Source of the DNA: Thiospirochaeta perfilievii
Lineage (GTDB): Bacteria; Spirochaetota; Spirochaetia; DSM-2461
Direction: 5' to 3'
NCBI RefSeq assembly: GCF_008329945.1
Contig: NZ_CP035807.1
Span: 2,914,001 to 2,978,000 of the forward strand
Length of the DNA stretch: 64,000 bases
Positions 63,225 through 64,000 of this stretch are shown in pieces. Each line of letters begins with the position of its first letter. Within the stretch, counting starts at the first letter, position 1. The notes beneath the pieces were generated by a model that saw only the letters and a list, made by a program, of their open reading frames with translations, had not been told where the DNA came from and searched no databases. The position numbers were made by a program, and so were the translations under genes.

Positions 63225-64000
63225 AAAAATTAATACTACTAATTATAAGTATCTTAATTATATTTAACATTCATGGGGAAGACTCTTTTTTTGAGAAGAA
63301 GGTATCTTTTAATAGTCCTAAGATTTTGGGAATGGGAAATACCTTTGTTGCAAATGCCAATGGATTAGAATCCTTTGAATATAATCCTGCAGGATTAAAT
63401 GGAGATGGAAGTTTTACTATTTTTAATGGTAACTTTAATCTTATTTCTAACTTTATCCAATTAAGCGATGATCTTGTAGCCTCATATAATGAGGCCAATA
63501 GTACAGATAAAACTTCTATTGAATTAGGAGATCTAAGTTATTATTTGGACCCAATAAACAGAAGAGAGATAATAGGAGCCCTTATATCTCAAGCTACTAC
63601 ACCCTATTTAAATAATAAATATGCTAATGGACTTGGTTATAGCTCTTCTATTTCTTTAGGGTATGCTGGAAATGGTTTTGGTTTTGGTCTACTTTTCTCA
63701 CTAGATTCCGAGGTTTATGGGGAGTCTTTAACCGTAACCCAACTGGATAGTATTTTAACAACATCCCTTTTGCTTGGTTATGGGATTTCCCTTGATCTAG
63801 GAATTATTGGTTTAGAGATAGGTGCTGCGGCAAGGCCCATGTATAAGATTAGAACTACTACCAGTTTAAACCCTGTTGTTGAGTATCTATTAGCTGAAAA
63901 CAGTGGTAACACTACTTTTATTGAAGAGTTAGATTATAAAACAGGAGTTGGTATTGGTTTTGATCTAGGTGTAAAAGCCCGTTTTATGGGTTTAACCGCT
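63221..64000 (+). CDS. FadL/PorV-like outer-membrane protein, 3' truncated by window
   Basis: The reading frame starts at ATG 63221 (overlapping the previous TGA) and stays open to the right edge, giving 260 codons. It has a signal peptide (about 1-20, ending IHG-E). The early mature segment LGMGNTFVANANGLESFEYNPAGL pattern (shown as the GMGN...NPAGL frame) is the hallmark start of FadL/PorV-like barrels, including spirochaete UPF0164 proteins. The rest shows barrel-type glycine-aromatic strands. Ligand unknown. The true end lies outside the window. Confidence 0.7.
   Translation, partial: MKKLILLIISILIIFNIHGEDSFFEKKVSFNSPKILGMGNTFVANANGLESFEYNPAGLNGDGSFTIFNGNFNLISNFIQLSDDLVASYNEANSTDKTSIELGDLSYYLDPINRREIIGALISQATTPYLNNKYANGLGYSSSISLGYAGNGFGFGLLFSLDSEVYGESLTVTQLDSILTTSLLLGYGISLDLGIIGLEIGAAARPMYKIRTTTSLNPVVEYLLAENSGNTTFIEELDYKTGVGIGFDLGVKARFMGLTA

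Overview
This 64 kb window is AT-rich, densely packed chromosome from a diderm, flagellated bacterium, most likely a free-living spirochaete (inference). Evidence: signal-peptide outer-membrane barrels, lipoproteins, a fliS locus, a bactofilin, a membrane PilZ protein, and several secreted families that resemble spirochaete hypotheticals. I see no rRNA, tRNA, CRISPR array, insertion sequence or integrase, and no gene-free stretch over 300 bases. TTG starts are common and often have a strong Shine-Dalgarno sequence. Several operon-head genes have no Shine-Dalgarno and a -10 hexamer only 5-8 bases before ATG, which suggests leaderless transcripts.

Layout. (1) 1-18957, all plus strand: a surface-polysaccharide factory. 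Two Wzi-like outer-membrane proteins flank an initiating sugar-phosphate transferase. These are followed by a MurJ/Wzx-type flippase, four cytosolic glycosyltransferases, a FemAB-like acyltransferase, a polysaccharide deacetylase-like protein, a WbpD-like N-acetyltransferase, the ADP-heptose genes gmhB-gmhA-hldE, a GT9 heptosyltransferase-like gene, and a GtrA/GtrB/GT-C membrane triad. (2) 18967-23341: a secreted protein, a GT4 glycosyltransferase, a convergent POTRA-plus-barrel protein, and aroB. (3) 23347-29229: a DEAH helicase, a dCache-HAMP receptor with an unusual Cys-rich tail, and a divergent Crp/Fnr regulator with a nucleoside hydrolase. (4) 29493-37745: PhoH/PIN ATPase, small Cys proteins, fliS, a gene without a normal start codon, polA, coaE, a SPOR protein and a hybrid kinase. 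(5) 37732-43628: cysE, then a GntR regulator divergent from uxuA-uxuB with a perfect 18-bp operator, then a lysine 2,3-aminomutase-like enzyme and a Nudix hydrolase. (6) 43630-50511, minus strand: dnaE and a divergent three-subunit molybdenum-hydroxylase-like operon. (7) 50745-57658: an RlpA-like SPOR protein with 26 tandem 18-bp repeats, a PilZ protein, a lipoprotein, a HEAT-repeat protein, ComEC and rsmA. (8) 57664-60377: terminator, dapA, dapB, pta on the minus strand. (9) 60480-64000: a prephenate dehydrogenase, a bactofilin, a TPR protein, a lipoprotein and a FadL-like barrel cut by the window edge.

The most unusual observations are three. One is the Met-free, start-less reading frame between fliS and polA. 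The second is the xanthine-dehydrogenase-like operon, whose large subunit appears to lack the catalytic glutamate and the usual cofactor-binding motifs. The third is the tandem-repeat envelope protein. All functional calls are by reading motifs; no database search was possible.
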